The position numbers and the translations under genes are program-made. The notes under the pieces were generated by a model. It saw only the letters and a program-made list of their open reading frames with translations, was not told the origin of the DNA and did no database searches. This document shows, one piece after another, positions 17,223-25,777 of a stretch of 64,000 nucleotides of DNA (position 1 is its first letter; each line of letters opens with the position of its first letter). This DNA comes from Streptomyces antnestii (GTDB lineage Bacteria; Actinomycetota; Actinomycetes; Streptomycetales; Streptomycetaceae), in the NCBI RefSeq assembly GCF_004005495.1, contig NZ_RZYA01000011.1, forward strand, positions 62,001 through 126,000, written 5' to 3'.

Positions 17223-17465
17223 TCAGGTCAGGTCGAACTCTCCCTCACGCGCCCCGAGCACGAAGGCTCCCCATTCCGCGGGCGTGAAGATCAGGGACGG
17301 GTTCTGCGGGCTGCCGCCGTTGCGCATCGCGATGAAGCCTTCGACGAAGGCGATCTGGACGTCCCCCAGACCCTTGCTGCTCGAATGCCAGTCCGCGGTG
17401 CTCAGGTCGAGGTCCGGCTTGTCCCAACCCGCGATCGTGCGCTGCTCGATGGTGCTTTCGGCCAC
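17223..17465 (-). CDS. DUF397 protein, orphan
   Basis: 80 residues matching DUF397 (WHSSSKGLGDVQIAFVEGFIAMRNG and FTPAEWGAFVLGAREGEFD). DUF397 proteins usually sit next to an XRE-type regulator as a pair, in some cases toxin-antitoxin-like; no such partner is present here. The GTG start has GGGAGGAG seven bases upstream. It is upstream of no obvious operon. Confidence 0.85.
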   Translation of the reverse strand: MAESTIEQRTIAGWDKPDLDLSTADWHSSSKGLGDVQIAFVEGFIAMRNGGSPQNPSLIFTPAEWGAFVLGAREGEFDLT

Positions 17466-17547
17466 GTCCGTGCTCCTCCCGGTTCGTCGTCCGCCCGCCA
17501 GCCTAGCGACCGGTCCGCGCGCCGGACAGGCCGCGGCGGCGAGCCGT

Positions 17548-18720
17548 TCAGGACGTGGGGGGCTCCGCTCCGACGAGCCACATCGAGAAGAACTGGGCAC
17601 CGCCGCCGTAGGCGTGTCCGAGGACCTTCCGTGCGCCGTCGACCTGGTGTTCTCCCGCCTGCCCGCGGACCTGGAGCGCGGCCTCCGCGAAGCGGATCAT
17701 GCCGGAGGCGCCGATGGGATTCGTGGAGAGGACGCCGCCCGACATGTTGACGGGAAGGTCCCCGTCGAGTTCCGTGACGCCGGACTCCGTGAGCTTCCAC
17801 CCCTCGCCCTCGTCGGCGAAGCCGAGGTTCTCCAGCCACATCGGCTCGTACCAGGAGAACGGGACGTACATCTCGGCGGCGTCGATCTCCCGGCGCGGGT
17901 CGGTGATGCCGGCCTGCCGGTAGACGTCGGCGGCGCAGTCCTTGCCGGCCTGCGGTGACACGAAGTCCTTGCCCGCGAAGAGCGTCGGCTCGCTGCGCAT
18001 CGCCCCGCCGAGCATCCAGGCGGGCGGCCGCGGCGAACGGGCCGCCCCGGCACGGTCGGTGAGGATCATGGCGCAGGCTCCGTCGGACGACGGGCAGGTC
18101 TCCGAGTAGCGGATCGGGTCCCACAGCATGGGCGCCGCCTGGACCTTCTCCAAGGTGATGTCGTGCTCGTGGAGGTGGGCGTAGGGGTTCTTGAGGGCGT
18201 TGCGGCGGTCCTTGTAGGCGACGAGGGAGCCAACGGTGTCGGGCGCTCCGGTGCGCCGCATGTACGCGCGCACGTGCGGGGCGAAGAAGCCGCCGGCGCC
18301 GGCGAGGAGCGGCTGGGTGAAGGGGATCGGCAGGGACAGGCCCCACATCGCGTTGGATTCGGACTGTTTTTCGAAGGCCAGGGTGAGGACGGTCCGGTGG
18401 ACGCGGGAGGCGACCAGGTTGGAGGCGACGAGTGCCGTCGAGCCGCCGACCGAGCCGGCCGTGTGCACCCGGAGCATCGGTTTACCGACCGCGCCGAGGG
18501 CGTCGGCCAGATAGAGCTCCGGCATCATCAGGCCCTCGAAGAAGTCGGGCGCCTTGCCGATGACGACGGCGTCGATGTCGGCCCACGTCAACTCGGCGTC
18601 CTGGAGGGCTCGTTGGGCCGCCTCGCGGACGAGTCCGGCGATCGAGACGTCCTTGCGGGCCGCGACGTGCTTGGTCTGGCCGATACCGACGACGGCCACG
18701 GGTTCTTTGGCGACACTCAC
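17548..18720 (-). CDS. Ltp3-like thiolase-fold lipid-transfer protein
   Basis: 390 residues of the SCP-x/thiolase-like family without the C-terminal sterol carrier domain. It has VAVVGIGQTKHV at the N-terminus, HTAGSVGGSTALVAS at the nucleophile-loop region (Gly/Ser rather than the thiolase Cys), MSGGVLSTNPIGASGMIRFAEAALQVRG and the C-terminal GHAYGGGAQFFSMWLV. Loss of the acetylating Cys fits the retro-aldolase role shown for relatives such as Ltp2, which act with a DUF35 partner. The size is close to mycobacterial Ltp3 (Rv3523). The start overlaps the upstream stop by four bases (ATGA), so translation is coupled. Confidence 0.85.
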   Translation of the reverse strand: MSVAKEPVAVVGIGQTKHVAARKDVSIAGLVREAAQRALQDAELTWADIDAVVIGKAPDFFEGLMMPELYLADALGAVGKPMLRVHTAGSVGGSTALVASNLVASRVHRTVLTLAFEKQSESNAMWGLSLPIPFTQPLLAGAGGFFAPHVRAYMRRTGAPDTVGSLVAYKDRRNALKNPYAHLHEHDITLEKVQAAPMLWDPIRYSETCPSSDGACAMILTDRAGAARSPRPPAWMLGGAMRSEPTLFAGKDFVSPQAGKDCAADVYRQAGITDPRREIDAAEMYVPFSWYEPMWLENLGFADEGEGWKLTESGVTELDGDLPVNMSGGVLSTNPIGASGMIRFAEAALQVRGQAGEHQVDGARKVLGHAYGGGAQFFSMWLVGAEPPTS

Positions 18721-19763
18721 TGGGCGTCCCCTTCCAGTACGGCGACCAGGTTCTGCTGCAGACAGGGACCGGAGGTCGCGTGCGCGAGTGCCCGGTCGGA
18801 CTCACCGCGGTGGATGCGGGCGGCGGCCTCGCCGAGCCGCAGCAGGCCCGCGGCCATGAGCGGGTTGGCGGCGAGCGCCCCGCCGGAGGGGTTCACGGCC
18901 ACGTCGTCGCCCAGCTTCAGGGCCTTGCGCAGGACGACCTCCTGCGAGGTGAACGGGGCATGCAACTCGGCGGTGTCCACGGGCCGTTCGAAGGCCCCGG
19001 CCCGCTCGGCGGCGAGCCGCGTCGACGGGGAGTCGGTGAGGTCGCGCACCCCGAGGCTGTGCGCCTCGATGCGGTGGTCCATGCCGCGGATCCAGGCGGG
19101 CCGCTCGCACAGCTCCCGTGCCTTGTCGCCGGCGGCGAGGATCACCGCGACGGCGCCGTCGCTGACGGGCGGGCAGTCACCCTTGCGCAGCGGCCGCACG
19201 AGGTAGTCGCCCTGCGGCACCGAACCCTTCACCTGCGCATGGGAGTTGGCCGCCGCCGACTCCCGGCTCCTTACGGCGACACCGGCGAGCGCGGGCTCGT
19301 CCGTCTCCCCAGCGTCGATCAGGGCCTGCGCCTGCAGCGCGGCGAGCGCGACCGCGTCGGGCCACAGCGGGGCCACGTAGTACGGGTCGAGCTGGCGGGT
19401 CAGCACGTCGCGCACCGAGCCGGGCGAGGACTTGCCGTACGAGTAGACGAGCGCCGTGTCGACCTCGCCGGTCAGGAGCTTCACCCAGGCCTCGTACATC
19501 GCCCAGGCGCCGTCCATCTCCACGTGCGACTCGGAGATCGGCGGCCAGGCGCCGACGCCGTCGAGGGTCATGGTGAAGGAGAACGCGCGGCCCGCGAGAT
19601 AGTCGGAGGAGCCGGAGCAGGTGAAGCCGATGTCGCTGGTCCTCAGGCCGGTCTGCGCCAGGACCTGGTGCAGCACCGGCATCACCATGTCGACCTCGGA
19701 GAGTTCGTCGGTGGTGCGCAGATGGTCGCTCTGCGCGAAGGCGACGATCGCTACCTCTCGCAT
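18717..19763 (-). CDS. Ltp4-like thiolase-fold lipid-transfer protein
   Basis: 348 residues, the second thiolase-like subunit, close in length to mycobacterial Ltp4. It starts MREVAIVAFAQSDH, has FTCSGSSDYLAGRAFSFT in the active-site loop (with a Cys in TCSGSSD two residues before the Ser run), VNPSGGALAANPLMAAGLLR and ends ATSGPCLQQNLVAVLEG. It begins directly after the stop of the DUF35 gene with no spacing, and its own stop overlaps the next start. With the DUF35 protein it probably forms a C-C bond-cleaving acyl-CoA complex (inference from relatives). Confidence 0.83.
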   Translation of the reverse strand: MREVAIVAFAQSDHLRTTDELSEVDMVMPVLHQVLAQTGLRTSDIGFTCSGSSDYLAGRAFSFTMTLDGVGAWPPISESHVEMDGAWAMYEAWVKLLTGEVDTALVYSYGKSSPGSVRDVLTRQLDPYYVAPLWPDAVALAALQAQALIDAGETDEPALAGVAVRSRESAAANSHAQVKGSVPQGDYLVRPLRKGDCPPVSDGAVAVILAAGDKARELCERPAWIRGMDHRIEAHSLGVRDLTDSPSTRLAAERAGAFERPVDTAELHAPFTSQEVVLRKALKLGDDVAVNPSGGALAANPLMAAGLLRLGEAAARIHRGESDRALAHATSGPCLQQNLVAVLEGDAQ

Positions 19764-20717
19764 CTACACCAGCTCCTTGTACGTGTCGTAGTCGGCGTCC
19801 GGCTCGCCGGTGGGCCGGTAGTGGTCGGGGTAGCGTCCGCCCTCGGTCCACACCGGCTCGACCCTGAGGCCCATGCGCACCTGGTCGTAGGGGATGCCGC
19901 CGATGCGGCCGTGGAGTGCGAGTCCGGCGCCGTCGAGCGCGATGTGCGCGTAGACGTAGGGCACTTCGATGTCGAGGTTCCTGGCCTTGATGTTGACGAT
20001 GCAGAAGGTGGTGACGGTGCCGGCCGGGCCGACCTCGACCTGGTCGGTGGTGGCGACGCCGCAGGTGGGGCAGGCGCCGCGCGGCGGGACGTAGACCTTG
20101 CGGCAGGAGGGGCAGCGTTCGCCGACGGTGCGCCGCTCGGCGAGGGCGTTGATGTAGGCGGTCTGGGCGCGGCCGGGCGAGTAGGTGTAGTCGAGGCGGG
20201 CGGGCGTGACGATCCCGGTCACCTGGTCGGTGAACTCGCCTGCGTGCGGCGCTACTTGACCGGCCTCTTCGGAGCTTTCGTGCGGCTCGAAGCAGGCGAT
20301 GTCGGTGATGGCGCCGGTGCGTTCGGCGGCCCAGCGGACGCGGACGCGCATGCCGGTGGTGACGGCGTCGGGGCCGGTCGCGTCGAGGGCGTGCAGGACG
20401 GCGGTGTCGGCGCCGTCGAGGCGGACGAGGACCCAGGCGAAGGGGGTGTCGAGGGGCTGGCCGCGGCGGGGCTCGGGGTTCCAGGCCCAGGTGGTGACGG
20501 TGCCGGTGGCGGCGACCTCGACGAGGTCGCGCAGCTCGTCGGCGGTGACGGGGTCGTACTCGACGGGCGGGACCATGATCTTGCCGTCGGTGGCCCTGAC
20601 GCCGAGGACGGTGCGTTCGCGCAGGCCGGTCAGGAACGCGCTCTGGACCGGGCCGAGCGAGCGGGTGAAGGGGAACTCGACGACGAGAGGGGCTGTGAGG
20701 ACTTCGACTTCGGGCAC
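19764..20717 (-). CDS. Two-domain DUF35 OB-fold protein, Rv3521-like
   Basis: 317 residues holding two DUF35 modules. The first (about 25-150) has an OB-fold pattern but no zinc cysteines; the second (about 185-310) has the zinc ribbon CPSCRKVYVPPRGACPTC followed by an OB-fold. DUF35 proteins are known partners of thiolase-like enzymes such as the steroid aldolase Ltp2, for which the DUF35 part of ChsH2 is needed. Here both partner genes follow with zero or negative spacing. Mycobacterial Rv3521 is of similar length and sits at the same place relative to ltp4 and ltp3. Confidence 0.82.
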   Translation of the reverse strand: MPEVEVLTAPLVVEFPFTRSLGPVQSAFLTGLRERTVLGVRATDGKIMVPPVEYDPVTADELRDLVEVAATGTVTTWAWNPEPRRGQPLDTPFAWVLVRLDGADTAVLHALDATGPDAVTTGMRVRVRWAAERTGAITDIACFEPHESSEEAGQVAPHAGEFTDQVTGIVTPARLDYTYSPGRAQTAYINALAERRTVGERCPSCRKVYVPPRGACPTCGVATTDQVEVGPAGTVTTFCIVNIKARNLDIEVPYVYAHIALDGAGLALHGRIGGIPYDQVRMGLRVEPVWTEGGRYPDHYRPTGEPDADYDTYKELV

Positions 20718-20747
20718 TTCATAACTCCTTGGCGGTCAGAGAGGGCT

Positions 20748-21560
20748 TCACGCGCGCCGGTAGACGGCGGGACGCTTCTCGGCGAAGGCCCTCGGGCCCT
20801 CCTTGGCGTCCTCGGTGGCGAAGACCGGCCAGCCGCGTTCCAGTTCGGACTTGAGGCCGTCGGTCTCGGTCATCTCGGCGGTCTCGTACACCGAGGCCTT
20901 GACCGCCTCCACCGCGAGCGGGCCGCAGGCGTTGACCTGCTCGGCGATCTCCAGGGCCCGGTCGAGGGCGGCGCCCGCCGGGACGACACTGCCGACGAGG
21001 CCGATGGAGAGCGCCTCGGCCGCGCTGTAGTGCCGGCCGGTCAGCAGCATCTCCAGGGCGTGGGTGCGCGGGATCTGCCGTTGCAGCCGTACGGTGGAGC
21101 CGCCGATCGGGAAGAGGGCGCGCCTGACCTCGGAGAGTCCGAAGGTCGCGGTATCGGCGGCGACGCGGATGTCGGTGCCCTGGAGGATCTCGGTGCCGCC
21201 GGCCACGCAGTACCCCTCGACGGCGGCGATCACGGGCTTGCGGGGCCGGTGGTGGCGCAGCATCGCCTTCCAGTGCAGGTCGGGGTCCGCCTTGAGGCGG
21301 TCGCGGTACTGCTCGCCGGCCATGCCCTTGCCGGCCAGGGCCTTGAGGTCCATGCCCGCGCAGAAGCTGCCGCCCGCGCCGGCCAGGACGACGGAGCGGA
21401 TCGTGTCGTCCTCGTCGGCGGCGATCCACCCGTCGTACAGGCCGACCAGCATGGGAAGCGAGAGCGCGTTCTTGGCCTCGGGCCTGTTGAGCGTGAGTAC
21501 CAGGGTGGCGCCTTCGCGCCGCACCGTGAGGTGTTCCGTCCCGTGTTCCGTCCCACCCAT
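20748..21560 (-). CDS. Enoyl-CoA hydratase/crotonase, EchA19-like
   Basis: 270 residues of the crotonase fold, adding water across a 2-enoyl-CoA. The oxyanion-hole segments are FCAGMDLKAL and VEGYCVAGGTEILQGTDIRVA; the likely catalytic Glu residues are in GGTEI and GLSEV. It is first in a four-gene minus-strand operon with the DUF35 and thiolase genes and is divergent from the acyl-CoA ligase at 21765. The gene order matches mycobacterial echA19 beside fadD19. Confidence 0.87.
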   Translation of the reverse strand: MGGTEHGTEHLTVRREGATLVLTLNRPEAKNALSLPMLVGLYDGWIAADEDDTIRSVVLAGAGGSFCAGMDLKALAGKGMAGEQYRDRLKADPDLHWKAMLRHHRPRKPVIAAVEGYCVAGGTEILQGTDIRVAADTATFGLSEVRRALFPIGGSTVRLQRQIPRTHALEMLLTGRHYSAAEALSIGLVGSVVPAGAALDRALEIAEQVNACGPLAVEAVKASVYETAEMTETDGLKSELERGWPVFATEDAKEGPRAFAEKRPAVYRRA

Positions 21561-21662
21561 TGCCGTACTCCCGTCTCGGATGCGTCGTGTACGTCATGCG
21601 CCGTGCGTACGTCCCGGATGCGAGAACAGGTTGCAGTAGGCGGGTGGCCAGTTCAATAGTTT

Positions 21663-21679
21663 TCTGACACTCAGTCAGA
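21663..21679. promoter_or_regulatory. 17-bp palindromic operator TCTGAC-N5-GTCAGA
   Basis: Inverted repeat of 6-base arms in the divergent region between the crotonase operon and the ligase gene, followed by TTTCT. The same layout recurs at 34345. It is about 80-100 bases from both start codons, suitable for control of both directions. Confidence 0.65.
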
Positions 21680-21764
21680 TTTCTTGGGCTGGGCCCTTCC
21701 CACTTCCGTACGGCTCTGCTGTGATGACGGCCATATCGAGACGGTGCCTGGGTCAGGAGGAGCG

Positions 21765-23381
21765 GTGGAGTACAACCTTGCCGACCTGTTCGAGTCGGTC
21801 GTCGACGTGGTCCCGGACCGCGAGGCGCTCGTGCACATCGACCATCCCGGCACGGGCGCCGAGCGCCGGCTCACCTACGCCGGACTCGACGCGGCCGCCA
21901 ACCGCCTCGCGCACCACCTGATCGACAGCGGGCTTCGCCCCGGCGAGCACCTGGGCCTGCACCTGTACAACGGCATCGAGTACCTCCAGACGGTCCTCGC
22001 CTGCCTCAAGGCCCGGATCGTCCCGGTCAACGTCAACTACCGTTACGTGGAAGAGGAGTTGGTCTACCTCTACCGGGACGCGGACCTCGCGGCGCTGGTC
22101 TTCGACGCGGAGTTCACCGAGCGCGTCGCGGGCGCGCTCCCCCGGACGGAGAAGCTGCGGCACCTCGTGCGGGTCGGGACGCCGCCGCCCGGCGCGCCGC
22201 CCGTGAAGGCCCTGGACTTCACGGAGGCGGAGGCGGCCGGTTCACCGGAGCGCGGCTTCGGGGCGCGCTCGGCCGACGACCTGTTCATCATCTACACCGG
22301 CGGCACGACCGGTATGCCCAAGGGCGTGATGTGGCGCCAGGAGGACCTGTTCTTCTCGGGGCTCGGCGGCGGCGCCCCGACGGGTGAGCCGGTCGGCAGG
22401 CCGCAGGAGCTGGCGGAGCGGGTGGCCGCCGGCGGTGACGGCATCACGTTCTTCCCCACCCCTCCCCTGATGCACGGGACCTCTACGCTCACGGCCTTCA
22501 TCGGCTTCAACTTCGGCCAGCGCATCGTCATCCACACGAAGTTCGCGCCCGAGGAAGTCCTGCGCACGATAGAGAAGGAGAAGGTGACGAGCATGTCGCT
22601 CGTCGGGGACGCGATGCTGCGCCCCCTGATCGACGCGCTGAACGGGCCGATGAAGGGCACCGACTGCTCGTCGATGTTCAGCGTCTCGTCGTCGGGCGCC
22701 ATCATGTCGGAGACGGTGCGCGCCCAGTTCCAGGCGCTCGTCCCGAACGTGATGCTCCTCAACAACTTCGGCTCCTCCGAGTCCGGGTTCAACGGCACGG
22801 CGACGGAGGACTCGGGCCCCGAGAAGGGCTTCCGCCTCCGGGTCAACTCCCGTACGCAGGTGGTGGATCCGGCGACGTACGAGCCGGTCGTGCCCGGTGA
22901 GCCCGGCCGTCTCGCGCAGCGCGGACACGTGCCGCTCGGCTACTACAACGACCCGGCGAAGACCGCCGAGACGTTCTTCCAGCGGGGCGACGAGCGGTGG
23001 GTGCTGCTCGGCGACATGGCGACGGTCGACGAGGAGGGCATCGTCACCGTCCTCGGCCGGGGCTCCCAGTGCATCAACACGGGCGGCGAGAAGGTGTACC
23101 CGGAGGAGGTCGAGCAGGCCCTCAAGTCCCACCCCGACGTCTACGACGCGCTGGTGGCCGGGGTGCCCGACGCGAAGTGGGGCAACCACGTGGCGGCGGT
23201 CGTGCAGCTGCGCGACGGCGCGGCAAGGCCCTCCCTCGACGACATCCAGACGCACTGCCGCACCCGGCTCGCCGGTTACAAGATCCCCCGCCGCCTGGTC
23301 CTCACGGACAGCATCCAGCGCTCACCGAGCGGCAAGGCGGACTACCGGTGGGCGCGGGCGGTGGCGGCGGACGGCGCCTGA
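21765..23381 (+). CDS. FadD19-like acyl-CoA ligase
   Basis: 538 residues of the AMP-forming acyl-CoA synthetase family. The P-loop-like A3 motif reads YTGGTTGMPKGVMWRQED, a form seen in the FadD19 group that activates steroid side-chain acids; the hinge region has LLGDMATVDEEG and the C-terminal catalytic Lys lies in SPSGKADYRW. The GTG at 21765 is chosen because AGGAGG lies four bases upstream. It is divergent from the crotonase-DUF35-Ltp operon. The likely role is to load a branched or steroid-like acid onto CoA for that operon; the actual acid is unknown. Confidence 0.85.
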   Translation: MEYNLADLFESVVDVVPDREALVHIDHPGTGAERRLTYAGLDAAANRLAHHLIDSGLRPGEHLGLHLYNGIEYLQTVLACLKARIVPVNVNYRYVEEELVYLYRDADLAALVFDAEFTERVAGALPRTEKLRHLVRVGTPPPGAPPVKALDFTEAEAAGSPERGFGARSADDLFIIYTGGTTGMPKGVMWRQEDLFFSGLGGGAPTGEPVGRPQELAERVAAGGDGITFFPTPPLMHGTSTLTAFIGFNFGQRIVIHTKFAPEEVLRTIEKEKVTSMSLVGDAMLRPLIDALNGPMKGTDCSSMFSVSSSGAIMSETVRAQFQALVPNVMLLNNFGSSESGFNGTATEDSGPEKGFRLRVNSRTQVVDPATYEPVVPGEPGRLAQRGHVPLGYYNDPAKTAETFFQRGDERWVLLGDMATVDEEGIVTVLGRGSQCINTGGEKVYPEEVEQALKSHPDVYDALVAGVPDAKWGNHVAAVVQLRDGAARPSLDDIQTHCRTRLAGYKIPRRLVLTDSIQRSPSGKADYRWARAVAADGA

Positions 23382-23532
23382 CCGGGCGGGACAGGCCCCG
23401 GGTGGCGCGGGCGCCGGGCCGGGCGGGTTCCGGGTCGTGCGGGGGCCGGGCCGTGCGGGGGCCGGTCCGTGCGGGCGGCGGGCCGCGGGGAATCCGGTTG
23501 CCGCGGCTCCGCGCCGGTGCTGAAGTGGCCGG

Positions 23533-24324
23533 ATGGATCACGACGAGGTACTGGCCCTGTTCGACCGCCAGATGAGACGCGACGCCGGGCCCGACGCATC
23601 CGGCACGCGGGTCGAGCGCGTGGACGGCGTGGTGCGGCAGACCGGAGCGGGGGACGGCTGGAGCGCTGTGGTCTGGTCGGACCTCGACGAGACCTCCGCC
23701 GACGCGGCGATCGCCGCCCAGGTACGCCACTTCACCGAGCTCGGCCGCGAGTTCGAGTGGAAGGTGTACGGGCACGACCTGCCGTACGATCTGCCGCGGC
23801 GCCTCACGACCGCCGGGTTCGTGGCCGAGCCCGTCGAGACGCTTCTCGTCGCCGAGGTCGCGGAGCTGCCCACGGACGTCCCGCCGCCCGACGGGATCCG
23901 GCTGCTGCCCGTCACGGACGCCTCCGGTTTCGACCTGCTGGCGGAGGTCCACGACAAGGCGTTCGGCAGGAGCCTCGGACTCACCCGGCACCAGCTCCTC
24001 GCCCAGCTCGCCGCCGACGGCGACGCCGTGCCCGCGGTCCTCGCGATGGCCGGGGACGTCCCGGTGAGCGCCGCCCGGATGGAGCTGCATCCCGGCACGG
24101 ACTTCGCCAGCCTGTGGGGCGGCGGCACGGTCGCCGAGTGGCGCGGGCGCGGGATCTACCGCAGCCTCGTCGCGTTCCGCACCCGCATCGCCGCCGAGCG
24201 AGGCTACCGCTACCTCCAGGTCGACGCCTCCCGCATGAGCCGCCCGATCCTGGAACGACTCGGCTTCGCGGCCCTGAGCACGACGACGCCGTACGTCCAC
24301 GCGGGACGGGCCGCGCAGGGCTGA
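23533..24324 (+). CDS. GNAT-family N-acetyltransferase
   Basis: 263 residues; the acetyl-CoA-binding GNAT core lies in the C-terminal half. The GNAT loop is GGGTVAEWRGRGIYRSLVAFRT (V-x5-R-G-x-G-like), followed by YLQVDASRMSRPILERLGF. The N-terminal 110 residues are a distant second GNAT-like or substrate domain. It sits 150 bases after the ligase stop in a GC-rich spacer with repeated CCGGGCC sequence. The substrate cannot be inferred. Confidence 0.8.
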   Translation: MDHDEVLALFDRQMRRDAGPDASGTRVERVDGVVRQTGAGDGWSAVVWSDLDETSADAAIAAQVRHFTELGREFEWKVYGHDLPYDLPRRLTTAGFVAEPVETLLVAEVAELPTDVPPPDGIRLLPVTDASGFDLLAEVHDKAFGRSLGLTRHQLLAQLAADGDAVPAVLAMAGDVPVSAARMELHPGTDFASLWGGGTVAEWRGRGIYRSLVAFRTRIAAERGYRYLQVDASRMSRPILERLGFAALSTTTPYVHAGRAAQG

Positions 24325-24393
24325 GCGGCGAGATTCCCCGCACCCCTCTTGACGCACGCCCCGCCCCTTGCCTTACTGAGCCTGAACAGGTCA

Positions 24394-24407
24394 ACCGAAC
24401 GATCGGT
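24394..24407. promoter_or_regulatory. PaaR-like palindrome ACCGAACGATCGGT at the paaK start
   Basis: 14-bp palindrome of form ACCGAnCGnTCGGT ending two bases before the ATG at 24410. TetR-type PaaR proteins are known to bind ACCGA..TCGGT sites at phenylacetate genes. The position implies that a bound repressor would cover the start region. Confidence 0.6.
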
Positions 24408-24409
24408 CG

Positions 24410-25708
24410 ATGATGACGGAACTGCTCGACGCGGGGGAACGGCTCGGACCGGAGGAACTGCGCGCGGCGCAACTGGAGCGGCTGCGGGCGACGCTGGCCC
24501 GCGTGTACGAGCGCGTGCCGTTCTACCGCGCGTCCTTCGACAAGGCGGGCGTGCGCCCCGACGACTGCCGCTCGCTCGCCGACCTGGCCCGCTTCCCGTT
24601 CACCACCAAGACAGACCTGCGCGACAACTACCCCTTCGGGATGTTCGCCGTACCGGAGACGGACGTGCGCCGGCTGCACGCGTCCAGCGGTACCACGGGC
24701 CTGCCCACCGTCGTCGGCTACACGGAGAACGACCTGTCGATGTGGGCCGACATGGTGGCCCGCTCGCTGCGCGCGGCCGGCGCCCGCCCCGGCCACAAGG
24801 TCCATGTGGCGTACGGCTACGGCCTGTTCACCGGGGGCCTCGGCGCCCACTACGGCGCGGAGCGCCTCGGCTGTACGGTCATCCCCGCGTCCGGCGGCAT
24901 GACCGCACGCCAGGTGCGGCTGATCCAGGACTTCCGCCCGGAGGTCATCATGGTCACGCCCTCGTACATGCTGACGATCCTCGACGAGTTCGAGCGGCAG
25001 GGCGTCGACCCGCGCGGCACGTCGCTGAGGGTGGGGGTCTTCGGGGCCGAGCCGTGGACCGAGGAGATGCGCCGCGAGATCGAGGAGCGGTTCGCCATCG
25101 ACGCGGTCGACATATACGGCCTCTCCGAGGTGATGGGTCCCGGTGTCTCGCAGGAGTGCGTGGAGACGAAGGACGGGCTGCACATCTGGGAGGACCACTT
25201 CTATCCGGAGGTCGTCGACCCGTTCACCGGCGAGGTGCTGCCCGACGGCGAGCAGGGCGAGTTGGTCTTCACCTCGCTCACCAAGGAGGCCATGCCCGTG
25301 ATCCGTTACCGGACGCGGGACCTGACCCGGCTCCTGCCCGGCACGGCGCGCCCCGCGTTCCGCCGTATGGAGAAGGTGACGGGCCGCAGCGACGACATGG
25401 TGATCCTGCGCGGGGTGAACCTCTTCCCCACCCAGGTCGAGGAGATCGTGCTGCGCACACCGGCCGTCGCGCCGCACTTCCAGCTGCGCCTGACGCGCGA
25501 GGGCCGGATGGACGCCCTGACGATCCGCGCCGAGGCCCGCGCCGGCGCGACCCCCGAGGACCGGTCCGCCGCGGCCCTCGCGATCGCGACCGCCGTGAAG
25601 GACGGCATCGGCGTCTCGGTGACGGTCGAGGTCGTCGACCCGGAGACCCTGGAACGCTCGGTCGGCAAGATCAAACGGATCGTGGACCTGCGGGGGAAGG
25701 AGGGGTAG
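24410..25708 (+). CDS. paaK: Phenylacetate-CoA ligase
   Basis: 432 residues, the normal PaaK length. It forms phenylacetyl-CoA from phenylacetate, ATP and CoA, the entry step of aerobic phenylacetate breakdown. Motifs: LHASSGTTGLPTVVGYT (adenylate loop), VFGAEPWTEEMR, YGLSEVMGPGVSQEC, VIRYRTRDLT and the C-terminal VGKIKRIVDLR with the catalytic Lys. Start codons at 24410 and 24413 (ATGATG) have no Shine-Dalgarno sequence before them, so the transcript may be leaderless. The paaABCDE oxygenase genes are not in this window, so this is a solitary copy. Confidence 0.9.
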   Translation: MMTELLDAGERLGPEELRAAQLERLRATLARVYERVPFYRASFDKAGVRPDDCRSLADLARFPFTTKTDLRDNYPFGMFAVPETDVRRLHASSGTTGLPTVVGYTENDLSMWADMVARSLRAAGARPGHKVHVAYGYGLFTGGLGAHYGAERLGCTVIPASGGMTARQVRLIQDFRPEVIMVTPSYMLTILDEFERQGVDPRGTSLRVGVFGAEPWTEEMRREIEERFAIDAVDIYGLSEVMGPGVSQECVETKDGLHIWEDHFYPEVVDPFTGEVLPDGEQGELVFTSLTKEAMPVIRYRTRDLTRLLPGTARPAFRRMEKVTGRSDDMVILRGVNLFPTQVEEIVLRTPAVAPHFQLRLTREGRMDALTIRAEARAGATPEDRSAAALAIATAVKDGIGVSVTVEVVDPETLERSVGKIKRIVDLRGKEG

Positions 25709-25763
25709 GCCCCCTTCCTCCACGAGGCCCCCCTTGCCTCATGAGGCCTCCTTCCCTCATGAG
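25709..25763. repeat. 18-19-bp tandem repeat x3
   Basis: Three imperfect units starting GCCCCCTTCC, GCCCCCCTTG and GCCTCCTTCC, each ending ACGAG or ATGAG. The array begins right after the paaK stop codon in the 69-bp convergent junction with thrS. The last two units create CCTCATGAGG palindromes that could act as weak terminators. Confidence 0.75.
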
Positions 25764-25777
25764 GGCCCGACCCGGCG

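Noticed and set aside
17548..23381. Complete cholesterol catabolic cluster
   Set aside because: Only the side-chain-like block is present; no ring-cleavage genes, mce transport genes or KstR-type motif are seen in the window.
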